Shown: positions 13,398 to 21,905, numbered from the stretch's first letter. The stretch is DNA of 64,000 bases from Fundidesulfovibrio putealis DSM 16056 (GCF_000429325.1 NZ_AUBQ01000013.1:217846-281845), one strand, 5' to 3'. Made by a program: numbers and translations. Notes: generated from the letters alone by a model not told the origin.

Positions 13398-13880
13398 CTA
13401 GTGGGCGCCCGAGAAGAGCAGCGGCTTGAAGTTGAAGTCTTCCACGCGCTGCGGATTATGGCAGGCGGTGCAGGTCTCGACCGCAGGGCGGCGTCTTATC
13501 TGCTTGGGATCGCCGGAGGCGGCGTGCTCCCCGCCTGGGCCGTGGCAGCTCTCGCAGCCAACGTCGGCCAGGTGCGGCGTGGCTTCCTTGCTCACGAAGC
13601 CGCCCTTCCTGCCATAGCCCGTGGTGTGGCACTCGTAGCACTGCTTGAGCTCCTGCTCCTTCAGCTTGGGCTTCATTATGGCGATGGAGTCCCAGGCGTG
13701 AGCTTTCTTGGAATACTTGGAGAAGTTCTCGTACTGCTTTTCGTGGCATTGGGAACATGCCTTGGAGCCTACATACGATGGCTCGTCGGCTGCCCGGCAG
13801 GACTCTGGCTGAATGACAAGCAGTGAGGAAGCGAGAAACAACGGAACGACGAACGACAACAACAGTGTGTACAGCCCCAC
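13398..13880 (-). CDS. Tetrahaem c-type cytochrome, periplasmic
   Basis: 160 residues with a signal peptide (MGLYTLLLSFVVPLFLASSL) and four CxxCH haem sites: CSQCH, CYECH, CESCH and CTACH, within the multihaem cytochrome c554-like pattern (VGSKACSQCHEKQYENF). I place the start at GTG 13880 because GGGAGG precedes it by normal spacing and it opens directly into the signal peptide; the longer frame to 13991 has no ribosome site. It is the first gene of a two-gene operon with the haem-containing chemoreceptor, and may pass electrons to or from that receptor's haem, which is an inference from context. Confidence 0.9.
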   Translation of the reverse strand: MGLYTLLLSFVVPLFLASSLLVIQPESCRAADEPSYVGSKACSQCHEKQYENFSKYSKKAHAWDSIAIMKPKLKEQELKQCYECHTTGYGRKGGFVSKEATPHLADVGCESCHGPGGEHAASGDPKQIRRRPAVETCTACHNPQRVEDFNFKPLLFSGAH

Positions 13881-14137
13881 GACACCCTCCCAACAGACGT
13901 ATGAATGCCCCGGGCGACTATTGCGCCCCTGTAACAGGACTGTCAACACTTTGCAGGTTTTGACGAAAAAAAACCTAGGAGTACAAAACACCTCCCAGCA
14001 AAGTAGGGCTACTGGCAGAAACTCCGCAGGGGTGCGCGTGACTCCCTGGCGGCGAACGATTCGGGCTTTTCATGCGCGCCCGGGCCGGGTATGAATCCTG
14101 CCCATCCGCGTCCGCCGCCGTCCGCCAGGAGGAATCC

Positions 14138-14746
14138 ATGACCACCGAACACGCCGACATTTTCGCGCTGCCCGAGGACGAATACGCCGCCACCGACACG
14201 CCCGCCGTGGTGGATATCGACTCGGGCTGGTTTCTGGCCATAGACGGCCAAGGCCACCCCGACGACTCCGAGTTCAAGGACTGCCTGGCGGCCCTGTACG
14301 CCGTGGCCGAAGCCCTGCGCCAGGACAACGCCCAGGCCGGGCGCGTCTACGAGCTCGCCTCGCTCGAAGCCATGTGGCACCTGGACCCTGGCTACACCGA
14401 CTTCGACACCGCGCCCCGCTCCGCCTGGAACTGGACCCTGTGCCTGCGCACGCCGGACATCATCGGCGAGAACGATCTGGACCGCATCGTGGAAAAACTG
14501 CTGGCCGAGGGGCGGCCCCGGATCGTCTCCCGCGTCGGCCTGGCCGGTTTCGAGGAGGGACGCTGCGTGCAGATGCTCCACACCGGCCCCTACGACCAGG
14601 AAGCCGCAACCCTGGCCGTCATGCACGCCTTCATGGAGCAGCAGGGCCTGACCGTGGTGGGCCGCCACCACGAGATATACCTCACTGATCCGGCCACCAC
14701 CCCGCCCGAGGAGCTGAAGACCATCATCAGGCTGCCGGTCATTTAG
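14138..14746 (+). CDS. GyrI-like small-molecule-binding domain protein
   Basis: 202-residue soluble protein of the GyrI/SOUL-like fold. The N-terminal part contains FLAIDGQGHPDDSEFKDCLAALY, seen in pieces as FLAIDGQG and EFKDCLAALYAVAE, and the C-terminal half contains the HTGPYDQE motif and an end typical of the stand-alone GyrI-like family (GRHHEIYLTDP). These proteins bind hydrophobic or cationic small molecules and some hydrolyse cyclopropanoids; no DNA-binding domain is present here. The start at 14138 has AGGAGG at 14127-14132. It diverges from the cytochrome operon. Confidence 0.85.
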   Translation: MTTEHADIFALPEDEYAATDTPAVVDIDSGWFLAIDGQGHPDDSEFKDCLAALYAVAEALRQDNAQAGRVYELASLEAMWHLDPGYTDFDTAPRSAWNWTLCLRTPDIIGENDLDRIVEKLLAEGRPRIVSRVGLAGFEEGRCVQMLHTGPYDQEAATLAVMHAFMEQQGLTVVGRHHEIYLTDPATTPPEELKTIIRLPVI

Positions 14747-15025
14747 CGTCCGGCCCGGACACACTCCGGGAGCGCGAACCAGTGAACCGTGGGCGCACAC
14801 GGGCGTGCATGCGTAAACGTGCACGTATCCGGGCGCACACGGGTGCAACCTGGACGCACGTGGCCACACTCCGCGCTTTACTTCTCCAGTCTTTCGGGAC
14901 AGTAAGTATTCATACCTATCGGAGCCTGTCCCTTTCAGCCGTTACGCTCATGCTGGTTGGCTCTGCATCGCGCCACCTCATGACCGGGCTCCTCTTCTGG
15001 CGCATCGCAGTAACAAGGAGCCTGT
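14747..15025. other. Intergenic region with short direct and inverted repeats
   Basis: No gene seen in these 279 bases. A 13-base unit (GGGCGCACACGGG) occurs twice, at 14791-14803 and 14831-14843, and a seven-base inverted repeat (14896-14902 with 14926-14932) spans a less GC-rich stretch that may hold the promoter of the chemoreceptor gene at 15026. Confidence 0.5.
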
Positions 15026-17092
15026 ATGAATCGATCCCTCCAGTTGAAATTCCTCGTTCCCGCCCTTTCCGCCATCGTGCTGGGCATGGTCTGCCTGGTG
15101 ATCGTGAACGCCCGGCAGGCCAGCACCAGCATGGAGACTCTCATGGGACAGGACATGCGGCTCCTGGGACAGGCCCTGAGCCGCGACGTGGTGGGCGGCA
15201 TGGAGGACAGGCTCACGCTGCTTTCAGGCATCGCCGGGCTGGAGAGCGTCGTGATCGCGGCCTCCGTGGACGTGCCCTCCACCTTGCAGCCCCAGCTGGC
15301 CTTCCTGGCCAAAAGCACACAGGGCATGCTCTACCTGAACGTGTTCGACCTGAAAGGCGACGCCGTCGTCTCCTCGGAAATCCTGAAGGGCACGGTCAAC
15401 GTGGCGGACCGGGACTATTTCCTGGCTGTCTCGAAGGACGCGAAGGACAAGGTGGTCTCCAAGCCCCTGATGAGCCGCACCGTAGGCAAGGCCGTGGTGG
15501 TGCTGGCCGTGCCCATACGCGACAAGGCCAAAAAGCTCGTGGGCGTGCTGAACGCAGGCATCGACCTGGAATACCTCACCAACGAAGTCTCCAAGACCAA
15601 GATCGGCGACACCGGGTTCGCCTTCATCCTGGACCGCGACGGCATGGTGGTGGCCCACCCCGACCCGGCCAAACGCATGAAGAACGAGGACAATCCCCCC
15701 GAATGGATGCGCCGGGCCATGAAGGTCCAGGGCGTCGAGCAGATTTCCTTCACGCAGGACGGCAAGGCGGGCATGGCCACGGTGCTGGCCGACGCACTGA
15801 CCGGCTGGCGCTTCGTGGTGATGGCCCCGCACCAGGAACTCCAAGCCATGGTGGAGCGCCTGAACGGCCAGAACATGCTCATCGCGGGGGGGCTGACCCT
15901 GGCCTTCATGGCCGTCATCATGGCCTGCCTGCGCTTCCTGATTCTGCGGCCGCTGTTCGCCTGCGGCGCGTATGCGCGGGAAGTGGCGGGAGGGACCCTG
16001 GACGCGGACCTCTCCGTGCGTTCCCAGGACGAACTGGGCCGCATGGCCGACGACATGCGGGCCATGGTGGACGCCCTCAAGGACAGCCTGGGCAAGGCCC
16101 GCCAGGAGCACGCGCTGGCCGACAAGGCGGTCGGGGAGGCCAAGGACGCCCTGGCCAGGGCCGAAGAGGCCCAGAACCAGGCCGAGCGGGCCAAGTGCGA
16201 GGGAATACTGCAGGCCGTGGACGTGCTGCGCGGCGTGGTGCAGGGAATCGGGGACGCCTCCAAGGATCTGCTGGGCGAGATAGACTCCCTGCGCGAGGGC
16301 GTCACCGGCCAGGAATCCACCACGGCGGAAACCGCCGCCGCCATGGACGAGATGAACTCAAGCGTGCTGGAAGTGGCCCGCAACGCCCACGAAGCCTCCG
16401 AGGCCGCAGACCAGACCCGGACCGAAGCCCAGCGCGGGCAGGCCGTGGTGGAGGACGCCCGACGGGCCATCACCCAGGTGGATGAGCTGGCCAAGGTGCT
16501 GGAACAGGGCATGAGCCAGCTGGGGGAGCAGGCCCACGCCATCGGCCAGGTGATGACCGTGATCTCCGACATCGCGGACCAGACCAACCTGCTGGCCCTG
16601 AACGCGGCCATCGAGGCCGCGCGTGCCGGGGAAGCCGGGCGCGGCTTCGCCGTGGTGGCCGACGAGGTGCGAAAACTCGCCGAGAAGACCATGCACTCCA
16701 CCCAGGAGGTGGGCCAGGCCATCGCCACCATCCAGGAGGGCACCGCCCGCAACGTGGAGCACGTGAACCGGGCCGCCCAGGCCGTGGGCGTGGCCTCGGA
16801 GCTGGCCGTACAGTCCGGCGAGGCCCTGCGCTCCATCGTGGAGCTGGTGGACCGCACCACCGGGCAGGTGCGGGGCATCGCCCAGGCCGCCGGGCAGCAA
16901 TCCACCGCCAGCGAGGAGATCGCCCGCTCCGTGTCCGGCATCAGCAGCTTCTCCCAGGACCTCACCAAGGGCATGGACGACTTCTCCCAGACCGTGCAGG
17001 GCATGGCCGGACACGTGCGCGAACTCTCCAGCGTCATCGGCGGCCTGGAGGAGCAAGCCTGCACCTCCAGCGCCAAGGCCCTGGGGGCATGA
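15026..17092 (+). CDS. Methyl-accepting chemotaxis protein with dCache sensor domain
   Basis: 688 residues. TM1 about 8-28 and TM2 about 292-312 flank a double-Cache periplasmic domain ([39 protein letters not shown]), the fold that binds amino acids, organic acids or amines. HAMP follows, then an extra coiled segment rich in Ala and Glu, then the signalling hairpin with tip [15 protein letters not shown] and conserved [12 protein letters not shown]. No CheR-tethering NWETF-like pentapeptide is seen at the C terminus. The ATG has AGGAG upstream. The gene ends just before a strong terminator, so it is monocistronic. Confidence 0.95.
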   Translation: MNRSLQLKFLVPALSAIVLGMVCLVIVNARQASTSMETLMGQDMRLLGQALSRDVVGGMEDRLTLLSGIAGLESVVIAASVDVPSTLQPQLAFLAKSTQGMLYLNVFDLKGDAVVSSEILKGTVNVADRDYFLAVSKDAKDKVVSKPLMSRTVGKAVVVLAVPIRDKAKKLVGVLNAGIDLEYLTNEVSKTKIGDTGFAFILDRDGMVVAHPDPAKRMKNEDNPPEWMRRAMKVQGVEQISFTQDGKAGMATVLADALTGWRFVVMAPHQELQAMVERLNGQNMLIAGGLTLAFMAVIMACLRFLILRPLFACGAYAREVAGGTLDADLSVRSQDELGRMADDMRAMVDALKDSLGKARQEHALADKAVGEAKDALARAEEAQNQAERAKCEGILQAVDVLRGVVQGIGDASKDLLGEIDSLREGVTGQESTTAETAAAMDEMNSSVLEVARNAHEASEAADQTRTEAQRGQAVVEDARRAITQVDELAKVLEQGMSQLGEQAHAIGQVMTVISDIADQTNLLALNAAIEAARAGEAGRGFAVVADEVRKLAEKTMHSTQEVGQAIATIQEGTARNVEHVNRAAQAVGVASELAVQSGEALRSIVELVDRTTGQVRGIAQAAGQQSTASEEIARSVSGISSFSQDLTKGMDDFSQTVQGMAGHVRELSSVIGGLEEQACTSSAKALGA

Positions 17093-17126
17093 TCCTTTAC
17101 CGGGTGTAAAAAAAATGGACACCCCA

Positions 17127-17159
17127 GGCGGCGCGCCCCCTTGCGCGCCGCCTTTTTTA
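17127..17159 (+). terminator. Rho-independent terminator of the dCache chemoreceptor
   Basis: Perfect GGCGGCGCGC/GCGCGCCGCC stem with a short loop followed by TTTTTTATT, 35 bases past the chemoreceptor stop. Confidence 0.92.
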
Positions 17160-17193
17160 TTCACAATTCCAGCATGTTACACATTATCCATTC

Positions 17194-17209
17194 CGGCACG
17201 ATGTTTGCG
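17194..17209 (+). promoter_or_regulatory. Candidate sigma-54 promoter
   Basis: CGGCACGATGTTTGCG matches the -24/-12 consensus (TGGCACG-N4-TTGC) with GG and GC at the exact 12-base phase; only the first base differs. Transcription would start near 17219-17220, at or next to the proposed start codon of the receiver protein. Confidence 0.45.
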
Positions 17210-17219
17210 AATAAGGGGA

Positions 17220-17594
17220 ATGGCAACAGCGGCGTCACAATCCTTTACGGTCATCCTGGCCGACCGCAACCGGCACATCCGGGAGCTTCTGTCCAGGGAA
17301 CTCATCCGCGAAGGGTTCGAGGTGAAGGGCTGCGGGCTGGGACGCCTCGCCGCCAGCCTGGCCGCTGTCCGGGCCGACCTGCTGGTTGTGGACACCGAGC
17401 TGCCCGATATGGACGCGCTCTCGGTGATCCAACTGGTGAGGACGACACGCCCGAAGCTGCCTGTGGCCGTATACGCATACGAAGAGGAAGACGCCGCACC
17501 CTGCCTGAAGGAACCGGAGGTGTTTTTCGTCCACAAGGGGGACGATCCGGAGCAGCTGGTCCGGGCGGTGCGCGGCATGCTTTTCAGACGATGA
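17220..17594 (+). CDS. Stand-alone response-regulator receiver protein (atypical)
   Basis: About 124 residues, one receiver domain. The phospho-acceptor Asp is in LLVVDTELPDMDA (about residue 61) and the conserved Lys in FFVHKGDDP. The acidic pocket is reduced to VILADRN and the Ser/Thr switch position reads PVAVYAYEE, so signalling may be non-canonical. The ATG at 17220 has AAGGGG only one or two bases before it, too close for a normal ribosome site; TTG at 17205 is an alternative. A sigma-54-like promoter ends almost at the start. It precedes the TauE/SafE permease gene by 115 bases. Confidence 0.78.
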   Translation: MATAASQSFTVILADRNRHIRELLSRELIREGFEVKGCGLGRLAASLAAVRADLLVVDTELPDMDALSVIQLVRTTRPKLPVAVYAYEEEDAAPCLKEPEVFFVHKGDDPEQLVRAVRGMLFRR

Positions 17595-17709
17595 CCGGAC
17601 TTTCATGAACGTGGGGCCGGACGACGTGGCAGGGGTGAGGCGCAGGGCTTGCGCTTCGATGCGAGAATCCGAAGGGACAAACGCACGACGGAAACGGAGG
17701 TGGAGTGGA

Positions 17710-18963
17710 ATGCGATTTTTCAGGGAAGTCTATGAATTCATGATGGAAGGGGCGAGAGCCCATGCCAAGTGGGACTACGAAGTCTCCATGAGCATCATCA
17801 AGAACCGCAAAAAACTCTTGATGCTTCTGGTGCTGGCACTGCCCATCCTGGGCTTCAGTCTGGTCGAGGCGGCGGACGTGATCGGCGGCAAGACCGCGTA
17901 CATGCCCTCCTACTACAACACCACCATCTTCCTGGCCTCCATCGGCGTGGGCCTGGCTGCGGGCCTGATCACCGGCTGCATCGGCGCGGGCGGCGGCTTC
18001 ATCATCACCCCGGCGCTCATGGCCGCAGGCGTCAAGGGCATCCTGGCCGTCGGCACGGACCTGTTCCACATCTTCGCCAAGGCCATCATGGGCACCGCCG
18101 TCCACAAGAAGCTGGGCAACGTGAGCGTGAAGCTGGCCATGGGCTTCCTGCTCGGCTCGGGCTTCGGCGCTGTGGCGGGCGGCTACCTGAACAAGGCCCT
18201 CTACGACTCCGACCCCCTCATGTCGGAACTGTTCATCTCCTCCATCTACGCCGTGCTGCTCGGCTTCCTGGGCTTCTACGGCGCGTACGACTTCCTGAAG
18301 TCGCGCAAGGGCGATGACGGCGGCGACTCCCACGGCGGCCCCGCCGGCGGCGGCGTGCCTCCCCTGGCCAAGAAGGTCCAGGCCCTGAAGATCCCCCCCA
18401 TGATCACCTTCGACGAGGACTTCGTCCCCGGCGGACGCCAGATCTCCATGTGGGTGCTGGCCGCTGGCGGCTTCGTGGTCGGCGCGCTGGCCTCCATCAT
18501 GGGCGTGGGCGGCGGCTTCATCACCTTCCCCATGTTCGTGTACGTCTTCGGCGTCTCCTCCATGACCACCGTGGGCACGGACATCCTCCAGATCATCTTC
18601 ACCGCCGGTTTCGCGGGCATCACCCAGTACGCGGTGTACGGCTTCGTGTTCTACACCCTGGCCATGGGCATGCTCATCGGCTCGCTGCTGGGCATCCAGG
18701 TCGGCGCGCTGGTCACCAAGGTGGTCAAGGGCGTGCACATCCGTGGTTTCTACGCCCTGTCCATCATCTCCGGCTTCATCAACCGCGCGGCCACCCTGCC
18801 CAAGAAGCTCACCGAGCTTGGCTACCTGGGCTGGTCGCCCGAGTTGAACAACAACATCGAGTATGTGGGCAACATCGTATTCTGGGTCAGCGTGGGTCTT
18901 TTCGGCGTGTGGGTGTTCGGGAAGTTCTTCGCCAACATCGGCATGCTGCGTGGGGAGGAATAA
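17710..18963 (+). CDS. TauE/SafE (TSUP) family membrane permease
   Basis: About 417 residues with eight or more membrane segments and the two repeated glycine-rich TSUP signatures: GCIGAGGGFIITPAL near residue 100 and SIMGVGGGFITFPMF near residue 265. Family members export sulfite, sulfoacetate or taurine-derived anions, and in sulfate reducers some are candidates for sulfate or sulfite transport. The long cytoplasmic loop between the halves is Gly/Asp rich. The start at 17710 (MRFFREVYEF) has GGAGTGG upstream. The next gene starts three bases after its stop, implying a two-component membrane unit. Confidence 0.92.
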   Translation: MRFFREVYEFMMEGARAHAKWDYEVSMSIIKNRKKLLMLLVLALPILGFSLVEAADVIGGKTAYMPSYYNTTIFLASIGVGLAAGLITGCIGAGGGFIITPALMAAGVKGILAVGTDLFHIFAKAIMGTAVHKKLGNVSVKLAMGFLLGSGFGAVAGGYLNKALYDSDPLMSELFISSIYAVLLGFLGFYGAYDFLKSRKGDDGGDSHGGPAGGGVPPLAKKVQALKIPPMITFDEDFVPGGRQISMWVLAAGGFVVGALASIMGVGGGFITFPMFVYVFGVSSMTTVGTDILQIIFTAGFAGITQYAVYGFVFYTLAMGMLIGSLLGIQVGALVTKVVKGVHIRGFYALSIISGFINRAATLPKKLTELGYLGWSPELNNNIEYVGNIVFWVSVGLFGVWVFGKFFANIGMLRGEE

Positions 18964-18966
18964 GCG

Positions 18967-19719
18967 ATGATGATAGTCAATAAGGGCACCTTCACGAAGG
19001 GTGTGCTGCTCATGGTGAGTTTCCTGGTTGTCTTCATGCTGATCATGTCGCCCCTGTTCGGCGGCAAGACCGGCCTGGAATTCTCCGATGACTTCTTCAA
19101 CAGGCTCTCCAAGAACTCCTCGGACTACTTCGAGGAGGTCAAGACCGGCATCGAGAAGCAAAAGGGCAAGCAGCTGGCCGTCACCGCCACTATCGCCAAG
19201 CCCGACCCGAAGGACGAGGCCGACCCGGCCAAGGCGACCGCCATCGCCAACAAGAAGGCCGCGGACGTGGCCAAGGCCCTGACCGCAGCTGGCGCCACCG
19301 TGGACGTGAAGGACAACGTCCTCAACGTGAAGGGCGACCTGGGCTCCATGCTGAGCTTCGCTGCCACCAAGGCCAAGGACGTGTTCATGGTTGTCGGCCC
19401 TGCCGCTGAAACCCCCGAGAACAAGGCCAACCACAAGCTCCTCAAGGACCTGTGGACCGGTTTCTCGGCCCTGATCAAGCCCTTGCAGAAGGAAGGCAAG
19501 GTGGCCGAGGCCAAGGCCCTGGACGCCGTGATGAAGAAGGCTCTGGAACCCGGCTACAACTTCTACGGCATCGAAGGCGAGTCGGTTACCAAGAACATCT
19601 TCCTGCTGAGCTTCCTGCTGATCTTCTACGTGATCTACACCATGTGGTATGGCTACGCGATCTTCTTCATGTTCGACGGCATCGGCCTGTCCATGAAGAA
19701 GTCCAAGAAGAAAGCATAG
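18967..19719 (+). CDS. Membrane protein co-encoded with TSUP permease, unknown function
   Basis: 250 residues: TM1 at about 10-30 (TKGVLLMVSFLVVFMLIMSP), a large, probably periplasmic, Lys/Ala-rich domain of about 170 residues, and TM2 at about 213-235 (FLLSFLLIFYVIYTMWYGYA), ending in a basic tail (KKSKKKA). I do not recognise a named domain. Tight spacing after the TSUP gene and its own following hairpin indicate one operon, so it is likely an accessory or solute-presenting subunit of that permease. RBS GAGGAA lies before the first ATG. Confidence 0.82.
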   Translation: MMIVNKGTFTKGVLLMVSFLVVFMLIMSPLFGGKTGLEFSDDFFNRLSKNSSDYFEEVKTGIEKQKGKQLAVTATIAKPDPKDEADPAKATAIANKKAADVAKALTAAGATVDVKDNVLNVKGDLGSMLSFAATKAKDVFMVVGPAAETPENKANHKLLKDLWTGFSALIKPLQKEGKVAEAKALDAVMKKALEPGYNFYGIEGESVTKNIFLLSFLLIFYVIYTMWYGYAIFFMFDGIGLSMKKSKKKA

Positions 19720-19749
19720 TCTTCAAAACCCTATAACCCCCCCCAACTA

Positions 19750-19775
19750 GAGAGGCCGCCTTCGGGCGGCCTCTC
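19750..19775. terminator. Hairpin with TTCG loop after the TSUP operon
   Basis: Perfect 11-bp stem GAGAGGCCGCC/GGCGGCCTCTC closed by a TTCG tetraloop, between convergent genes. No T tract follows in the plus direction, but on the minus strand it is followed by a short TAGTTGGGG stretch; a bidirectional role is likely. Confidence 0.7.
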
Positions 19776-19798
19776 GCGTTGCGCCGGGAGCATGACCG

Positions 19799-20158
19799 CT
19801 ACATGCCTTGCGCCGCCTGCCACATGCCCAAAGCGGCCCCGGTGGGGTCGATGAGCACGCTGAACCAGCCATACCCCGGAACCTCCGTGACGTCCTTCAC
19901 GATGGTCGCTCCCAAAGAACGCGCCTTTTCGGTGGACGCCCGCACGTCCTCCACCAGCACATACGGCAGCCAGTGCGAGGGAACGCCCGGCACGGGATTC
20001 TTCATCATGCCCCCGCCGGTTCCTTCCCCAACCTCGATCCCGGTATAGTTGAACTGGGGCATGTCCACGTACTTCCAATCGAATAGTCCCTGGTAGAACT
20101 CCTTGGCCTTGCCGAGGTCGTCGGTGGCCAGTTCCACATGCACGAACGGATTTGCCAT
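19799..20158 (-). CDS. VOC family protein (CFP-30/27-like)
   Basis: 119 residues, a one-repeat glyoxalase-fold protein starting MANPFVHVELATDDLGKAKEF and containing WKYVDMPQFNYTGI and a closing SVLIDPTGAALGMWQ, the pattern of the hydroxylase/27-kDa antigen CFP30B-like VOC group. The enzyme activity, if any, is unknown. The start at 20158 has AAGGAG upstream; a longer frame to 20371 lacks a ribosome site. It is divergent from the old yellow enzyme gene. Confidence 0.87.
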   Translation of the reverse strand: MANPFVHVELATDDLGKAKEFYQGLFDWKYVDMPQFNYTGIEVGEGTGGGMMKNPVPGVPSHWLPYVLVEDVRASTEKARSLGATIVKDVTEVPGYGWFSVLIDPTGAALGMWQAAQGM

Positions 20159-20385
20159 AACCTTCACTCCTTGCGCGCCTGGCGCGGCTTGATTCTTTCC
20201 ATACAGGTCCCGGCGCGCCGCACTCTGGCGGCTGCGCAAGGAGTCCAGCTTTTGGCGTAAATCAAATCCACGCCCGGGGTCAACGCGGAGCTGTTTCCTG
20301 ATGCCTTGCACGTGAGGGCGTGCTATGAAGCAGCTGGCTCCCACCCGGGAGCCGTTGACAACCGCCAACATCGCGAGGATTTCAT

Positions 20386-21489
20386 ATGGCCCCTGAGAGA
20401 ATCGAACCTGGGTCCGGGCCTAAGCTGCTCGACCCTTTCGCCATTCGCGGCATCATCTTCCGGAACCGGATCGGCGTTTCCCCTATGTGCCAGTACTGCG
20501 CCAAGGACGGGCTGGCAGACGACTGGCATCTGGTCCACCTGGGGAGCCGCGCCGTGGGCGGAGCCGGGGTGGTCTTCGTGGAAGCCACCGCCGTCACGCC
20601 CCAGGGGCGCATCGCCCCCGGCGACATGGGCCTGTGGAGTGACGCCCACACCAAGGCCCTGGCTCCCGTGGCCGCGTTTATCAAGCGCATGGGCGCAGTG
20701 GCAGCCATCCAGCTGGCCCACGCCGGACGCAAAGCCAGCTGCCAGCCGCCCTGGCAGGGGGGAGCCAAGCTCGCAACGCCGGACGAGGGCGGCTGGATAA
20801 CAGTCGCGCCCTGCCCCATCCCCTTCGCCGACAACGAGCCCGCACCCGCCCCCCTGGACGCCGCAGGCATCGAGGCCGTGAAACAGGCCTTCGTGGACGC
20901 CGCGATCCGGGCCGTCAAAGCCGGGTTCCAGGTGATCGAACTGCACGCGGCCCACGGCTACCTGATGCACCAGTTCCTCTCACCCATCAGCAACCAGCGC
21001 ACCGACGCCTACGGCGGCTCCCTGGAGAACCGCATGCGCCTGCCCCTGGAGACAGCCGCCGCCATCCGCGCCGCCATCCCCAAGGACATGCCGCTGTTCG
21101 TTCGCCTCTCGGCCACGGATTGGGTGGAGGGAGGCTGGGACCTGCCCCAGTCCGTGGCCCTCTCCCGCGAACTGAAAAAGGTCGGGGTGGACCTCATCGA
21201 CGTGAGCACCGGAGGGCTGGTGCCTCACGCGAAAATACCCGTGGCCCCCGGCTTCCAGGCGCCCTTCGCGGGCGACATCCGCAAGCAGGCCGACATCATG
21301 ACCAGCGCCGTTGGCCTCATCACCGAGCCGCAGCAGGCCGAGGACATCCTGCAAGCCGGGCTGGCCGACCTGATTCTTTTGGGACGAGAGATGCTGCGCG
21401 AACCGTACTGGGCGCTGAAAGCCCAGGCGGCGCTGGGCGGCGAACAGGGCTGGCCCACGCAGTACGGCTACGCGGTGAAGAGAAGATAA
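20386..21489 (+). CDS. NADH:flavin oxidoreductase, old yellow enzyme (YqjM/NamA-like)
   Basis: 367-residue FMN-binding TIM barrel that reduces alpha,beta-unsaturated carbonyls, nitro compounds or related electrophiles with NAD(P)H. Family signatures are SPMCQYCAKDGLADDWH (the Cys of SPMCQY is the YqjM-type redox-tuning Cys), IQLAHAGRKAS, FQVIELHAAHGYL with the substrate-binding His pair, FLSPISNQRTDAYGG, and LGREMLREPY near the C terminus. The length and YqjM motifs indicate the thermophilic-like/YqjM class rather than OYE1. Its promoter is in the 228-base divergent region shared with the VOC gene. Confidence 0.95.
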   Translation: MAPERIEPGSGPKLLDPFAIRGIIFRNRIGVSPMCQYCAKDGLADDWHLVHLGSRAVGGAGVVFVEATAVTPQGRIAPGDMGLWSDAHTKALAPVAAFIKRMGAVAAIQLAHAGRKASCQPPWQGGAKLATPDEGGWITVAPCPIPFADNEPAPAPLDAAGIEAVKQAFVDAAIRAVKAGFQVIELHAAHGYLMHQFLSPISNQRTDAYGGSLENRMRLPLETAAAIRAAIPKDMPLFVRLSATDWVEGGWDLPQSVALSRELKKVGVDLIDVSTGGLVPHAKIPVAPGFQAPFAGDIRKQADIMTSAVGLITEPQQAEDILQAGLADLILLGREMLREPYWALKAQAALGGEQGWPTQYGYAVKRR

Positions 21490-21495
21490 GAGGCT

Positions 21496-21586
21496 GATGC
21501 CTCCGGCGGCCAGAGAGGGCTCCGCCCTCTCTGGACTCTCCCGCCAGGGGGATCATCCCCCTGGACCCTGCATCCGCTTCGCGTAA
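21496..21586 (+). repeat. Dispersed intergenic hairpin repeat, copy 1
   Basis: Block containing CCAGAGAGGGC-TCC-GCCCTCTCTGG and CCAGGGGGAT-CATCCCCCTGG hairpins and ending near a CGCTTCGCGTAA sequence. Closely similar blocks occur at 62704-62790 and 63702-63838, with a partial relative at 47685-47727. It has no coding potential I would trust. Confidence 0.85.
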
Positions 21587-21616
21587 CGCCCCGCAACAGT
21601 TCAGATTCCTGTCAAT

Positions 21617-21905
21617 CTAGAGCCCAGAAGCGCGCAAAGCCGCGCTTCTGGGCTCATTGATGCTTGAAATCGCTGTCGTCGATGAAGGTCGGGGCTGGTG
21701 GCTGTCACGGTCGGGTTCTGGCGGGCGGGCGACGAATCGTCTCCAAATCGGTTCGAGCCCGCCCGCCAGGACACGAGCGGGACAGCCACCAGCCCCGGCC
21801 CGAATTGCCGCACACGACGCGAAGCGGAAAGCCGGGTCAAGGGGAGGCCTCTCCCCTTGCGGGTCCAGGGCAGAGCCCTGGCGGGTCCGGGCGGAGCCCG
21901 GCAAC
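21617..21905 (+). repeat. Large structured intergenic element, copy A
   Basis: Starts with a 15-bp perfect hairpin (21620-21634 with 21641-21655), then a large nested inverted repeat: outer arms 21691-21706 and 21781-21796 (16 bp, perfect), inner arms 21718-21730 and 21757-21769 (13 bp, perfect). After it come three GC-rich hairpins (about 21838-21905). A second copy of the first part begins at 63867. Open frames on both strands overlap the palindrome but have no ribosome sites. Confidence 0.88.

Noticed and set aside
11502..13826. 774-residue plus-strand frame over the chemoreceptor and cytochrome
   Set aside because: Gly/His/Leu-rich shadow of the chemoreceptor with no family features.
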